DNA of 64,000 nucleotides from an uncultured Flavobacteriaceae bacterium. Its GTDB lineage: Bacteria > Bacteroidota > Bacteroidia > Flavobacteriales > Flavobacteriaceae. Below, one piece after another: positions 45,554-54,963 of this stretch. The notes under the pieces were generated by a model. The model had not been told where the DNA came from. It saw only the letters and a list, made by a program, of their open reading frames with translations, and searched no databases. The stretch's first letter is position 1. Every line of letters begins with the position of its first letter. The DNA lies in NCBI GenBank assembly GCA_947502635.1, contig CANNAN010000007.1, positions 1 to 64,000 of the forward strand, in the 5' to 3' direction. Both the position numbers and the translations under genes were made by a program.

Positions 45554-46284
45554 TCAATTTTAAACGTTTTTAAAACTACCCAATTTACCCAATTATCTTC
45601 ACTTACATCCATTAATGTAAAATTATATTCATTATTCAAAATCAATGCTGGAGGTGTTTGAGTTGTCACATTTAAAACAACATTATCCGTATTGTAATAT
45701 TGAAAATGATTCTCGTAGGTATAGGTGCCCGATAATAAATTATTTTGAATATCTGAAACTACTTGAAAATATATAGCATTATCTCCATAAGGATTATCTT
45801 CCCATAAAAAACCTGGCATTCCTGTTTGCGATAGATTTAGAGAAACCACATCATTCCAAACAGTTGGTTTAGAAATTTGTCTTGAGCGTATTGGGTTGGA
45901 TATTTTCACCTCTCCATCTAGTTCAAAAGTGATTATAATCCATTTTTCAGTAGAAGCAGCTTGTGTAAATTTACCTAAATAACCATTAAAAAAGGGAGCG
46001 CTTTTCAATAAGATTTGTGTGTAATTTGAATAAATACTGTTATCAACTTGTGCATTTATCGTTTCATAATATCTAATATTTGTAGCGCCTTCTTCGGGGT
46101 AAAAAAACGTTAGAATGTCTTTAGTTTCATTATCACTTGCTGCACAAGCTATAACAGCTCCTGTTTCAAAAATCCTACCTTCTAAATAAGATGCTAAACT
46201 AAGGGATTCATTATCATGGTCGCTAGAACACGAAAACATGATCAGAATAACGAGTACAGTTACTATTTTATTTATATGAGCCAT
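45550..46284 (-). CDS. Lipoprotein of unknown function
   Basis: I do not recognise this 244-residue protein. It has a lipoprotein signal with FSC (Cys at about 19) followed by an Asp/Ser-rich stretch. The rest is predicted beta-rich, with no catalytic motif I can name. It overlaps the GH113-like gene by 17 bases and the Omp85-like gene by 4 bases, so the three are a tight operon. A surface or periplasmic partner of the other two is plausible. Confidence 0.78.
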   Translation of the reverse strand: MAHINKIVTVLVILIMFSCSSDHDNESLSLASYLEGRIFETGAVIACAASDNETKDILTFFYPEEGATNIRYYETINAQVDNSIYSNYTQILLKSAPFFNGYLGKFTQAASTEKWIIITFELDGEVKISNPIRSRQISKPTVWNDVVSLNLSQTGMPGFLWEDNPYGDNAIYFQVVSDIQNNLLSGTYTYENHFQYYNTDNVVLNVTTQTPPALILNNEYNFTLMDVSEDNWVNWVVLKTFKIE

Positions 46285-47278
46285 AATGTGCTTTTATCAA
46301 AGCTTCCACTGGTTTATTTTGAGGCGTAAATCTTGAATTTTTTCCTCCGCCAACATCATCATGATTATGATACCACTTCCAGATAAATCCTCCAGAGAAC
46401 CAGTCTTCTTTCCAAAACGTTTCAAACAATGCTCTTGTTGTATTGGTTTGTGCTTCAAGATTCACATGAATCATACTTCGATCACTCTTCCAGGGTTCTT
46501 TTCCAGAATAATCCACACTTCTATATCCAAATTCTGTAAACATAATAGGCCTATTATATTTTTCAGATAATTTACTAATTACTTTTTTATGTTGTACCCA
46601 ACTAGCTAAACATTCTTCAACAGTTGGTGTTTTACTCTCACTAACTGGAAAATATGCATCCACTCCAATAAAATCTAACAGATTCCAAAAAGGTGTTCGT
46701 TTAAACTCATCCCAATTAGCAGCATACGTTAATTTTCCTTTATAAATCTGTTTTACTTCGCCAATAAGTTTAAACCAATAATCAGGCCTATTATCAATAA
46801 ACCTTTCTAACTCGGTTCCAATACAAAAAATCTCAGCTTTTACATCTTGAGCTAATGCAGCGTACTCTAAAATAAACTTCGAGTATGATGCCTCTAGAGT
46901 TTTCCAGTCTGTTTCATTTTTCATTTCAATATATCCTGTAAACTCACCACGCCAAACCCAAATTTGAGGCTTTAACATGATTTTAATTTTCTTTTTTCGA
47001 AGCTCTTCAATATATTGTTTTGCACCTTCTTTGGTTTCTCCATACCATTGGCGATTCGTATTAAATATAACTTCTGGGTTGGATAAATCTCTAATAAATC
47101 CGAAAGGCATTACTGCCGCATAATTTGCATTTACATCAACAACAGGGTTAATATGATGATGATTAACCGCTTCATTGGCTGCAACAAAACTAACACCATT
47201 CACTTTTTTGGTTTGAGAAGTGCAAGATTGAAGAAATAAAACCGAGAATAATACAATTAGGAGTTTGAATCTTTTCAT
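46268..47278 (-). CDS. GH113-like glycoside hydrolase lipoprotein
   Basis: I start at ATG 47278 (MKRFKLLIVLFSVLFLQSC), which gives a proper lipoprotein signal with Cys19; an ATG at 47299 would add 7 residues. The 336-residue protein has a TIM-barrel layout. GTELE holds Glu156 (acid/base candidate) and MFTEFGYRS holds Glu249 (nucleophile candidate), as in GH113 beta-mannanases. It would act at the cell surface or in the periplasm. Substrate is uncertain. It is the first gene of an operon with the lipoprotein and Omp85-like genes. Confidence 0.78.
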   Translation of the reverse strand: MKRFKLLIVLFSVLFLQSCTSQTKKVNGVSFVAANEAVNHHHINPVVDVNANYAAVMPFGFIRDLSNPEVIFNTNRQWYGETKEGAKQYIEELRKKKIKIMLKPQIWVWRGEFTGYIEMKNETDWKTLEASYSKFILEYAALAQDVKAEIFCIGTELERFIDNRPDYWFKLIGEVKQIYKGKLTYAANWDEFKRTPFWNLLDFIGVDAYFPVSESKTPTVEECLASWVQHKKVISKLSEKYNRPIMFTEFGYRSVDYSGKEPWKSDRSMIHVNLEAQTNTTRALFETFWKEDWFSGGFIWKWYHNHDDVGGGKNSRFTPQNKPVEALIKAHYGSYK

Positions 47279-47322
47279 ATATGATAGAATGACTTTCAAA
47301 ACTCCTAATTTACTATTAATGA

Positions 47323-48237
47323 TTAAAACAGAGCTCTTAAACCTAAACTAAATGTTTGTCCCAATCCTTGAAAGTTATTACCTGTTACTATTTTTCCAAA
47401 CGAAGCTTCCACATTCAAAGTCTGTGTTAATTGATATTTCCCTCCAAAACCTAATTGTGTATAACGTTGAGAGAAATCGTTACCTAAATCAATTAAAAAA
47501 GCCTGTTGAGCATTTATAAATAATGTTGATTTATTTGAAGGGAAATAGCTTAAAAAAGCACTTACTGGTAAAAACAGACTGTTGTTTGCAAAACGTTCGC
47601 TCACATTTTCTGTTGCAGGATCTGCTTCAGAAGATTTTTCTCCAAAGTTAAATCCAAAATCTGCTTCAGTAAAAATTTGCCAATCACCACCTCCAAAGGT
47701 TTTATCAAAAAAGAATTTTGTTTCCCAAAACGTACTTTTTTTATCTAAATATGCAGCATTTGGCTCATCTCCAAATATGGCAAAATATATAGAACTTGTA
47801 AATGAAAAGTTAGGAACACTGGCAAAAGGCTGTACTCTTATAGATGGTGCTATCGTTGTAAAACCACTTCTGGAATCCACTTTATTATTATCAAAATCAA
47901 AAACACTAAAAGCACCTTGCCCTCCATAAGTATTAGATCTAACTTGAAAAACTAAACCTATATTCACCCTTGCATTATCGCTAATACCTGTATAGATTTC
48001 AGTGGTATTAGTGAAAAAGTTTTGTCTTGCTATTTTTTGAGATTTACTTCCTGCATCCGTTTGTTCTGTTTGCGTATACAGACTATTAAAAAACTTTATA
48101 TCCCATTGCCCTTTCTTTAATAGTTTTGAAGGGGTATATGTTTGAATATTACTCTTTCCCTGATCTTCGTCTTCTTCTTGTGAAAAGCCAGAAAACGATA
48201 TGGCTGTGATTACTAAAAGTGTTATTATTTTTTTCAT
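47323..48237 (-). CDS. Outer-membrane beta-barrel protein of unknown function
   Basis: The 304-residue protein has a signal peptide ending GFSQ (20) and a short acidic segment (EEDEDQ). Alternating hydrophobic strands run to a C-terminal Phe, typical of an outer-membrane barrel. GQWDIKFFNSLYTQTEQ near the mature N-terminus and the repeated strand pattern suggest a small pore or channel. No family name can be given safely. The DUF547 gene lies 29 bases upstream on the same strand. Confidence 0.75.
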   Translation of the reverse strand: MKKIITLLVITAISFSGFSQEEDEDQGKSNIQTYTPSKLLKKGQWDIKFFNSLYTQTEQTDAGSKSQKIARQNFFTNTTEIYTGISDNARVNIGLVFQVRSNTYGGQGAFSVFDFDNNKVDSRSGFTTIAPSIRVQPFASVPNFSFTSSIYFAIFGDEPNAAYLDKKSTFWETKFFFDKTFGGGDWQIFTEADFGFNFGEKSSEADPATENVSERFANNSLFLPVSAFLSYFPSNKSTLFINAQQAFLIDLGNDFSQRYTQLGFGGKYQLTQTLNVEASFGKIVTGNNFQGLGQTFSLGLRALF

Positions 48238-48266
48238 TTTATTTAATTTTCGATTTATTATTAGTC

Positions 48267-48977
48267 TTATTGTTTATTTACACTCCAATCGTATGGGAAG
48301 TAACTAAGTTTAAAATTATTAGGTATTTTTTCTGTTCTATATGTATTGATAAAATCTATTTCCGTTTTACCTTTCATCGTAAAATCTTTTTTATACCATT
48401 CCATGATTTGTGATGCTTGCACGCGTTTCTTTTTAGTATTCACCTTTAAAAAACTACCGTTTAATGCCTGCTTTGTTTGTGTATCCATTTGCGCATCTAA
48501 TGTGCTCGGCAAGTAGGCTTTATTAATCAATGGGGGACATCCTAAAGCGCCACATACTAATACGAAATGAAAACGGGCATCATTAAATTGCGCTCTTAAT
48601 AATTTGTGTTCTATATCATTTAACGTGATTTTCTTTCCACCTAAATTATAGGTCGTTTTATCAAAAAAGCCTGCATGGTCTAAGGGCGATTTTGTTGGAT
48701 AGTTATCTATAATACCTTTTATTACTGACAGGTTATAGGCATTAATCCAGAAGGCTTGATAATTTTTAGCATCATTCTTTGATACCGAAATTGTCTCTGC
48801 CAATTTTAAAATATCATTAAATGCCTCTTTATTAGAGTTGATTTTTGAATATGCCACTTTTCCATTAGAAACGTGCTCTTTAAAAAATGTATCTGCTTTA
48901 TTAAAAAATAAATTCATGTCTTGAGAAAATCCCTTTAAAGCAAACAAAACTATTATTATTACTAAATATTTTTTCAT
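48267..48977 (-). CDS. Exported DUF547 protein (second copy)
   Basis: The 236-residue protein has a signal peptide ending GFSQ (19) and then a DUF547 domain. It shows the motifs of the copy at 38225-39082: FWINAYNLSVIKGII, LNDIEHKLLR and FVLVCGALGCPPL. Unlike that copy it is not a lipoprotein and lacks the charged linker. The function is unknown. Two DUF547 genes beside arsenosugar genes suggest a shared process. Confidence 0.87.
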   Translation of the reverse strand: MKKYLVIIIVLFALKGFSQDMNLFFNKADTFFKEHVSNGKVAYSKINSNKEAFNDILKLAETISVSKNDAKNYQAFWINAYNLSVIKGIIDNYPTKSPLDHAGFFDKTTYNLGGKKITLNDIEHKLLRAQFNDARFHFVLVCGALGCPPLINKAYLPSTLDAQMDTQTKQALNGSFLKVNTKKKRVQASQIMEWYKKDFTMKGKTEIDFINTYRTEKIPNNFKLSYFPYDWSVNKQ

Positions 48978-49183
48978 TGTTTTTTGTTTTATTTATTACA
49001 AAGTAACAACACCTATGTCGTACAAAATGTTAGCTAACTTACATTGTTAAAAAAAGATTTTCAACGTCTTACAGAAGTCGCAAACCTTACACTTGCTTTT
49101 CAATTTAAATCAATTCTAAATTAATAAGCTCAAGATAAGTTATTATCTTTAACTTCGACCTAATACCAAATAACCAGCAAAAT

Positions 49184-50482
49184 ATGGAACACATTGTTAT
49201 TATAGGAAATGGAATATCTGGCGTTACTGCTGCCAGACATATCCGTAAATTATCCGACAAAAAAATCACTATTGTTTCTGCAGAAACCGATTATTTCTTT
49301 TCACGTACGGCACTTATGTATGTATACATGGGTCATCTAACATTCCAACATACACAACCTTACGAAAATTGGTTTTGGGAAAAGAATAAAATCGATCTTA
49401 AAAAAGGATATGTTAAAAACATTGAAACTAAAAGCAAAACATTACAGTTTGCCGATGGTGATTCTTTACCATATGACAAACTTATTATCGCAACGGGAAG
49501 CAAACCAAATAAATTTGGATGGCCTGGTCAGGATTTAGACGGTGTTATGGGGATGTACCATAAACAAGACTTAGACAATTTAGAGACCTATGCTCCTAAC
49601 AACAAGGTGTGTAAACGAGCAGTAATTGTTGGCGGTGGATTGATAGGTATCGAACTTGCCGAAATGCTCAACAGTCGTAATATACCTGTTACCTTTTTGG
49701 TTAGAGAAGATAGTTTTTGGAATGGTGTTTTGCCAGAAGGAGAATCTACCATGATTAACAGACACATAAAAAACCACCATATAGATTTAAGGCTAGGAAA
49801 CAATTTGAAAGAGATTATTTCTGATGAAAACGGCAAAGTTAAATCTATCATTATTCAAGAAACAGGCGAAGAAATTGCTTGTGATGTTGTTGGCCTTACT
49901 GCTGGTGTTTCTCCTAATATTGACTTTATAAAGGAGTCGGACATTGAAACGGGGCGTGGTGTTAAAGTAAACAGGTTTTTAGAAACCAATATTCAAGACA
50001 TATATGCTATTGGTGATTGTGCAGAACAACATGAAGGCATTAATGGGCGCCGTCCTATTGAAGCTGTATGGTATACAGGGCGTATGATGGGTGAAACAGT
50101 CGCACAAACCATTTGTGGCAACCGCATGCAATACAATCCTGGACATTGGTTTAATTCTGCTAAATTTTTAGATATTGAATATCAAACCTACGGATGGGTA
50201 TTCGCCAACCCTAGAGAACATGAAGCTCATTTTCATTGGAAACATGCCGATGACACTAAATGTATAACAGTGTGTTACAACACAAATACAAATGCTTTTT
50301 TAGGCATCAACACTTTCGGTATTAGAATGAGACACGACATATTTGATAGATGGCTTACAGAAAAAAGAGATGTCCATTATATTATAGAACATTTATCTGA
50401 GGCTAATTTTGATCCAGAGTTCTATAAGACTTATGAATCTGATATTTATTCTGCATTTAAAAATGAATTACAAACCGTATAA
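49184..50482 (+). CDS. FAD/NAD(P)-dependent oxidoreductase
   Basis: The 432-residue flavoprotein has an N-terminal FAD motif (IIGNGISGVTAARHI, about 6-20), a central NAD motif (VGGGLIGIELAEML, about 150-163) and the second FAD motif (IYAIGDCAE). The fold is that of nitrite and rubredoxin reductases. A C-terminal tail of about 100 residues is unlike plain ferredoxin reductases. The next gene, 9 bases on, encodes a membrane polyferredoxin, so electron exchange between the two is likely. Confidence 0.87.
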   Translation: MEHIVIIGNGISGVTAARHIRKLSDKKITIVSAETDYFFSRTALMYVYMGHLTFQHTQPYENWFWEKNKIDLKKGYVKNIETKSKTLQFADGDSLPYDKLIIATGSKPNKFGWPGQDLDGVMGMYHKQDLDNLETYAPNNKVCKRAVIVGGGLIGIELAEMLNSRNIPVTFLVREDSFWNGVLPEGESTMINRHIKNHHIDLRLGNNLKEIISDENGKVKSIIIQETGEEIACDVVGLTAGVSPNIDFIKESDIETGRGVKVNRFLETNIQDIYAIGDCAEQHEGINGRRPIEAVWYTGRMMGETVAQTICGNRMQYNPGHWFNSAKFLDIEYQTYGWVFANPREHEAHFHWKHADDTKCITVCYNTNTNAFLGINTFGIRMRHDIFDRWLTEKRDVHYIIEHLSEANFDPEFYKTYESDIYSAFKNELQTV

Positions 50483-50491
50483 AAATATATC

Positions 50492-52081
50492 ATGAGCAAT
50501 AAAATAAATCATAGCATGTCTTTAGCAAAACCAGATGCTGCAGACATTTCGAACAAACAAAAAGTAGCATTAGCGATTGGTATTTTAGGGTTATTTATAT
50601 TGGCTCTGGCTTTATTTAACACCAATTTCCCTAACAAGGGGTTATTCTTAACCTTATCATTAGGGTTTATTGCTATTGGCACAATAATCTATTCAAGGGA
50701 TGCTTATTTAACCAAATTGGAAGGCATAAAAAATGATGGTGTTTGGTTTAAATCTATATCATCTCGTGGTATTTGGGGTTGGATTCTGGGAGTTGTTTTA
50801 ACAGCTTTTTATATCGTGTTATACTTTTATCCGCAATATTTAGGATTAGGCAAAGATGGTGCAGAAAACACTGGTCTAATTTCATTTTTTGATCCCCTAA
50901 GTAATTTATTAAGTGGAAGAAACGCCAGTCAATGGTTTGTTTACGGAACATTATACACAGTAGCTATTTTAGCATTTGGATATAAATTCATGCTTAAATA
51001 TAGACATAATAGATATCAACAATTGCGAACGGCTTCTGTCATGTTTTTTCAATTAGGTTTTGCTTTTTTGATTCCAGAATTCATGTATGTCATGAATTCT
51101 GATCTTCCATATTACGATCTAAAAAGCGTATGGCCTCTTAACTATTATATTTTTGATGAATGGTCTGTAAAAGCGTTTCTAGCAAATGGGAATATTGGAT
51201 TAGGATTCTTATTATTTGGTATCATTTCTATTTTTCTTATTACTCCCATATTGACCTATAAATATGGAAAACGTTGGTATTGTTCTTGGGTTTGTGGCTG
51301 TGGCGGTTTGGCAGAAACGGCAGGCGATTCCTTTAGACAACTATCATCTAAAAAAATGTCTGCTTGGAAATTAGAACGTTGGTTAATTCATACCGTACTT
51401 GTATTTTCTGTAGTTATGACAGTGGCAATGGTATACACTTATTTAGGTTATGACCACAATACTTTCTGGCTTACCAAAGGTTTATTTATAGTTTTAGTTA
51501 TTGGATTCTTAACTATAGTTTTTGCTGGTGTTATGTATTTTAAACGCCATGAACTTGGTAAAGATGCAAAATATGGAGCCATCGGTTATTTTGTAGTCAT
51601 TGCGTTATTGGTAACTATGCACTTTACAGGCACAAGCGAAAATGTATTTTTTCTAAAAGGGAGTGACCTACGTTCTGCCTATGGTATCTATATCGGATCT
51701 ATTTTCTCAGGCGTTATTGGTACAGGGTTCTACCCTATTTTAGGAAGCAGATCCTGGTGTCGTTTTGGTTGTCCTATGGCTGCTATTTTAGGATTTCAAC
51801 AACGATTATTTTCTAAATTTAGAATTACTACCAACGGCGGACAATGTATTTCATGTGGTAATTGTTCTAACAGTTGCGAAATGGGAATTGATGTTCGTGC
51901 TTATGCTCAAAAAGGAGAAAACATAGTACGTTCTAGTTGTGTAGGTTGCGGTATTTGCAGTGCGGTGTGTCCAAGAGGTGTTTTAAAATTAGAAAATGAC
52001 ACCATGAAAGGTCGTATCAACCCAACAGAAATACTACTAGGAAACGATGTTGATTTAATGGATTTAGTTAATAAAAAATAA
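50492..52081 (+). CDS. Membrane-bound polyferredoxin (4Fe-4S, NapH/CcoG-like)
   Basis: The 529-residue protein has about nine transmembrane segments. A cytoplasmic CSWVCGCGG site is followed by two 4Fe-4S motifs near the C-terminus: CISCGNCSNSCEMG and CVGCGICSAVCPRG (about 451-490). CRFGCPMAAILGF is the NapH/NosR-type signature. It would move electrons between the membrane quinone pool and soluble partners, probably the adjacent flavoprotein. In this lineage the pair often neighbours arsenosugar genes; a role in their reduction steps is my inference. Confidence 0.87.
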   Translation: MSNKINHSMSLAKPDAADISNKQKVALAIGILGLFILALALFNTNFPNKGLFLTLSLGFIAIGTIIYSRDAYLTKLEGIKNDGVWFKSISSRGIWGWILGVVLTAFYIVLYFYPQYLGLGKDGAENTGLISFFDPLSNLLSGRNASQWFVYGTLYTVAILAFGYKFMLKYRHNRYQQLRTASVMFFQLGFAFLIPEFMYVMNSDLPYYDLKSVWPLNYYIFDEWSVKAFLANGNIGLGFLLFGIISIFLITPILTYKYGKRWYCSWVCGCGGLAETAGDSFRQLSSKKMSAWKLERWLIHTVLVFSVVMTVAMVYTYLGYDHNTFWLTKGLFIVLVIGFLTIVFAGVMYFKRHELGKDAKYGAIGYFVVIALLVTMHFTGTSENVFFLKGSDLRSAYGIYIGSIFSGVIGTGFYPILGSRSWCRFGCPMAAILGFQQRLFSKFRITTNGGQCISCGNCSNSCEMGIDVRAYAQKGENIVRSSCVGCGICSAVCPRGVLKLENDTMKGRINPTEILLGNDVDLMDLVNKK

Positions 52082-52088
52082 AAATATT

Positions 52089-52571
52089 TTGCAATATTCG
52101 GTAGCAGTTAGCTGTTTATTATTATTCATTACCTTGAATATTAATGCCCAAAAATCGTATAAAAAAACATATTACGACAACGGGAACATTAAATCTCAAG
52201 GATGGATACTTAATAATCAAAAAATAAAATATTGGACATTCTATTACCCGAATGGTCGTATTGAAAAAGAAGGTCATTTTCAGCAAGATAAACCTATAAA
52301 ATATTGGTATTTTTACGTCGAAAATGGTAATAAAAAATCGGAAGGCCATTTTATTAATGGTAAAAAAAATAATTGGTGGCTGTTTTATGATGATAAGGAA
52401 AAAATAAATCATAAATGCCAATTAAAAGACAATCAAAAAAATGGTTATTGTTTGATGTACAAAAATTCAAAATTGGTTTCAGCTGGAAAATATATTGCCG
52501 GCAAAAAAATTAAAGAGTGGACAGATTTTAAGTCCTTTAGGAAAGAAAACAAACTATCTGATCTTCAATGA
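52089..52571 (+). CDS. YwqK-like MORN-variant repeat protein, exported
   Basis: The 160-residue protein probably starts at TTG 52089, 7 bases after the polyferredoxin stop. That gives a signal peptide (MQYSVAVSCLLLFITLNINAQ), and no ATG fits. About four repeats of the type YYDNGNIKSQGWILNNQKIKYW follow, spaced about 22-24 residues. The group is annotated as YwqK-family antitoxin in databases, but no toxin gene is present and the export signal argues against that role. It overlaps the next gene by 4 bases. Confidence 0.8.
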   Translation: MQYSVAVSCLLLFITLNINAQKSYKKTYYDNGNIKSQGWILNNQKIKYWTFYYPNGRIEKEGHFQQDKPIKYWYFYVENGNKKSEGHFINGKKNNWWLFYDDKEKINHKCQLKDNQKNGYCLMYKNSKLVSAGKYIAGKKIKEWTDFKSFRKENKLSDLQ

Positions 52572-53260
52572 CTCATATAAAAGTAATCATCCCTGCTTAT
52601 AACGAAGCAGAATCAATTACCAATGTTATTAATGATATTCCAGCGAATGTTGATGAAATTATCGTGGTAAGTAATAACTCTACCGATAACACAGAGGTTA
52701 ATGCAAAAAAAGCAGGTGCTACCGTTTTAACCGAAACCAATAAAGGTTATGGCTATGCCTGTTTAAAAGGTATGGATTATATTGAACAACAAGAAAAGAA
52801 ACCAGATATCGTTGTTTTTTTAGATGGCGATTATAGCGATTACCCAGAAGAGTTAACAAAAATTGTAGCCCCCATTATAAATGATGATATTGATTTTGTA
52901 ATTGGCGCACGTGTTAAACGACTTAGAGAACAAGGTTCCATGACGGTGCCCCAAATTTTTGGTAATTGGCTAGCTACTACTTTAATGACATTATTTTTTC
53001 GTGCAAAATTCACAGATTTAGGTCCTTTCAGAGCCATAAAATACAATAAATTGCTAGCACTAAACATGGAAGACAAGACTTATGGTTGGACAGTAGAAAT
53101 GCAATTAAAAGCATTAAAACAAAAATTAAAATATACCGAAATATCAGTTAATTATAGAAACAGAATAGGTGTCTCAAAAGTTTCTGGCACGGTAAAAGGT
53201 GCTATATTTGCAGGCATAAAAATTTTAGGTTGGATTTTTAAATACAGTATTAAAAAATGA
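52568..53260 (+). CDS. GT2 glycosyltransferase (dolichyl-phosphate sugar synthase-like)
   Basis: The 230-residue GT-A enzyme has IPAYNEAESI, SNNSTDNT and VFLDGDYSDYPEE (the DGD metal site), and TDLGPFRAIKYNKL typical of polyprenyl-phosphate sugar synthases. It probably makes a lipid-linked sugar donor for other transferases. It overlaps both neighbours by 4 bases. Confidence 0.87.
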   Translation: MTHIKVIIPAYNEAESITNVINDIPANVDEIIVVSNNSTDNTEVNAKKAGATVLTETNKGYGYACLKGMDYIEQQEKKPDIVVFLDGDYSDYPEELTKIVAPIINDDIDFVIGARVKRLREQGSMTVPQIFGNWLATTLMTLFFRAKFTDLGPFRAIKYNKLLALNMEDKTYGWTVEMQLKALKQKLKYTEISVNYRNRIGVSKVSGTVKGAIFAGIKILGWIFKYSIKK

Positions 53261-54747
53261 TTTTCCATACTATCGTTATCATAATATATACCATTGCACT
53301 TTTGCTTATATTTTTATATGCATTAGCGCAATTAAATCTACTTTTCAACTACCTAAGTGCTCAGAAGAAATGTGATACTTGTTCAAAATTTGATCTTTCA
53401 AATCCAAACGAAATCCCATATGTAACCATACAACTCCCCGTTTATAATGAGATGTATGTTATGGAACGTCTGTTGGATAATATCGCAGAAATAGATTACC
53501 CTAAAAGCAAATTAGAAATACAGGTTTTAGATGATTCTACCGACGAAACTATAGATACTACACACCAACAAATAGAGCGCTTAAAAGCTACTGGATTAGA
53601 TATTAAACACATTACCAGAACGGACCGCAGTGGTTTTAAAGCTGGCGCACTTAAAGAAGGTTTAGAAGTTGCTAAAGGCGAATTTATTGCCATTTTCGAT
53701 TCCGACTTCCTTCCTAAAAAAGATTGGATAAAACGTACTGTTCCTTATTTTAAGGACGAAAATATAGGTGTTGTACAAACCCGCTGGGGGCATATTAACC
53801 GTAATTATTCTATTCTTACTAAAATTCAAGCCTTTGCTTTAGATGCACATTTTACTTTAGAACAGGTTGGCAGAAATAGCAAAGGGCATTTCATTAACTT
53901 TAACGGTACAGCTGGTGTATGGCGTAAAGCATGTATTATTGATGCTGGTAATTGGGAGGGTGACACCCTAACCGAAGATCTCGATTTAAGCTACCGCGCC
54001 CAATTAAAAAACTGGAAGTTCAAATACCTCGAAGATGTAGAAACACCTGCCGAACTTCCTGTCGTTATTAGTGCTGCACGTTCGCAACAATTTAGATGGA
54101 ATAAAGGCGGTGCAGAGAACTTTAGAAAAATGATGTGGAAGGTTCTAAAAAACCAAAACATCTCTGCTAAAACAAAAGTACACGGACTATTACATTTACT
54201 TAACAGCACCATGTTTTTAAACATCTTGATAGTGGCTGTTCTAAGTATTCCTATGTTATACATAAAAAATGAATATGCTCATTTAAAGCCCTATTTTTAT
54301 GTAATGAGTTTCTTTGTGTTAAGTACTATCATATTTTTTGTTTGTTACTGGATCATGTATAAAAAGATTTATGGCAGTGGTATAAAAAACTTTATAAGCT
54401 ATATAGGAATGTTCTTTGTGTTTTTCTCAATAGCTATGGGCTTCTCATTACATAATTCCATAGCCGTTTTAGAAGGGCATTTAGGTAAAAAAAGCGAATT
54501 TATACGAACACCTAAATTCAATATCAATACGTTAAAAGACAGTTGGAAAAATAACAAATACATTAAAAAAACAGTATCAGTACATGTCATTTTCGAAGGA
54601 CTCCTTATGGCTTATTTCGGTTTTGGTATGTATAGTGCCTTTATTGTGGGCGATCAAGGCGGTGATTTTGGACTCTTCCCTTTTCACCTCATGCTATTTT
54701 TAGGTTTTGGTTATGTATTTATTAAATCGTTGACTTCTAAAATTTAA
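53257..54747 (+). CDS. Membrane GT2 glycosyltransferase (cellulose synthase/mannan synthase-like)
   Basis: The 496-residue protein has one N-terminal membrane helix, a catalytic domain (about 45-290) and four to five C-terminal helices. Catalytic motifs are DDSTDET, DSDF, TEDLDLSYRA and QQFRWNKG (the Q-x-x-R-W box), as in processive GT2 enzymes such as glucomannan synthase. It would polymerise or transfer sugars at the inner membrane. The 4-base overlap with the lipid-sugar synthase suggests a joint pathway. Confidence 0.88.
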   Translation: MIFHTIVIIIYTIALLLIFLYALAQLNLLFNYLSAQKKCDTCSKFDLSNPNEIPYVTIQLPVYNEMYVMERLLDNIAEIDYPKSKLEIQVLDDSTDETIDTTHQQIERLKATGLDIKHITRTDRSGFKAGALKEGLEVAKGEFIAIFDSDFLPKKDWIKRTVPYFKDENIGVVQTRWGHINRNYSILTKIQAFALDAHFTLEQVGRNSKGHFINFNGTAGVWRKACIIDAGNWEGDTLTEDLDLSYRAQLKNWKFKYLEDVETPAELPVVISAARSQQFRWNKGGAENFRKMMWKVLKNQNISAKTKVHGLLHLLNSTMFLNILIVAVLSIPMLYIKNEYAHLKPYFYVMSFFVLSTIIFFVCYWIMYKKIYGSGIKNFISYIGMFFVFFSIAMGFSLHNSIAVLEGHLGKKSEFIRTPKFNINTLKDSWKNNKYIKKTVSVHVIFEGLLMAYFGFGMYSAFIVGDQGGDFGLFPFHLMLFLGFGYVFIKSLTSKI

Positions 54748-54963
54748 AAAGGGTTTATTGCATCAAAGTTTACAAAGAATTAGATTTGGATTTATCTTAA
54801 GCGAAACTGGAGGGTTAATAATCACTAAGATAGAAAAATCATGTCTTTCAGCATTTTGTATACCCTTGTTTCTTCCAGTATATGAAATAGTCGCTTAAAT
54901 TCTATTTATAGATTTTTAGTGATTTAGCTTTTATGGTCAGCATTTTATTCATCAAACATTCAA

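Noticed and set aside
52089-52571. YwqK-like protein as part of a toxin-antitoxin pair
   Set aside because: There is a signal peptide and no toxin-like neighbour.
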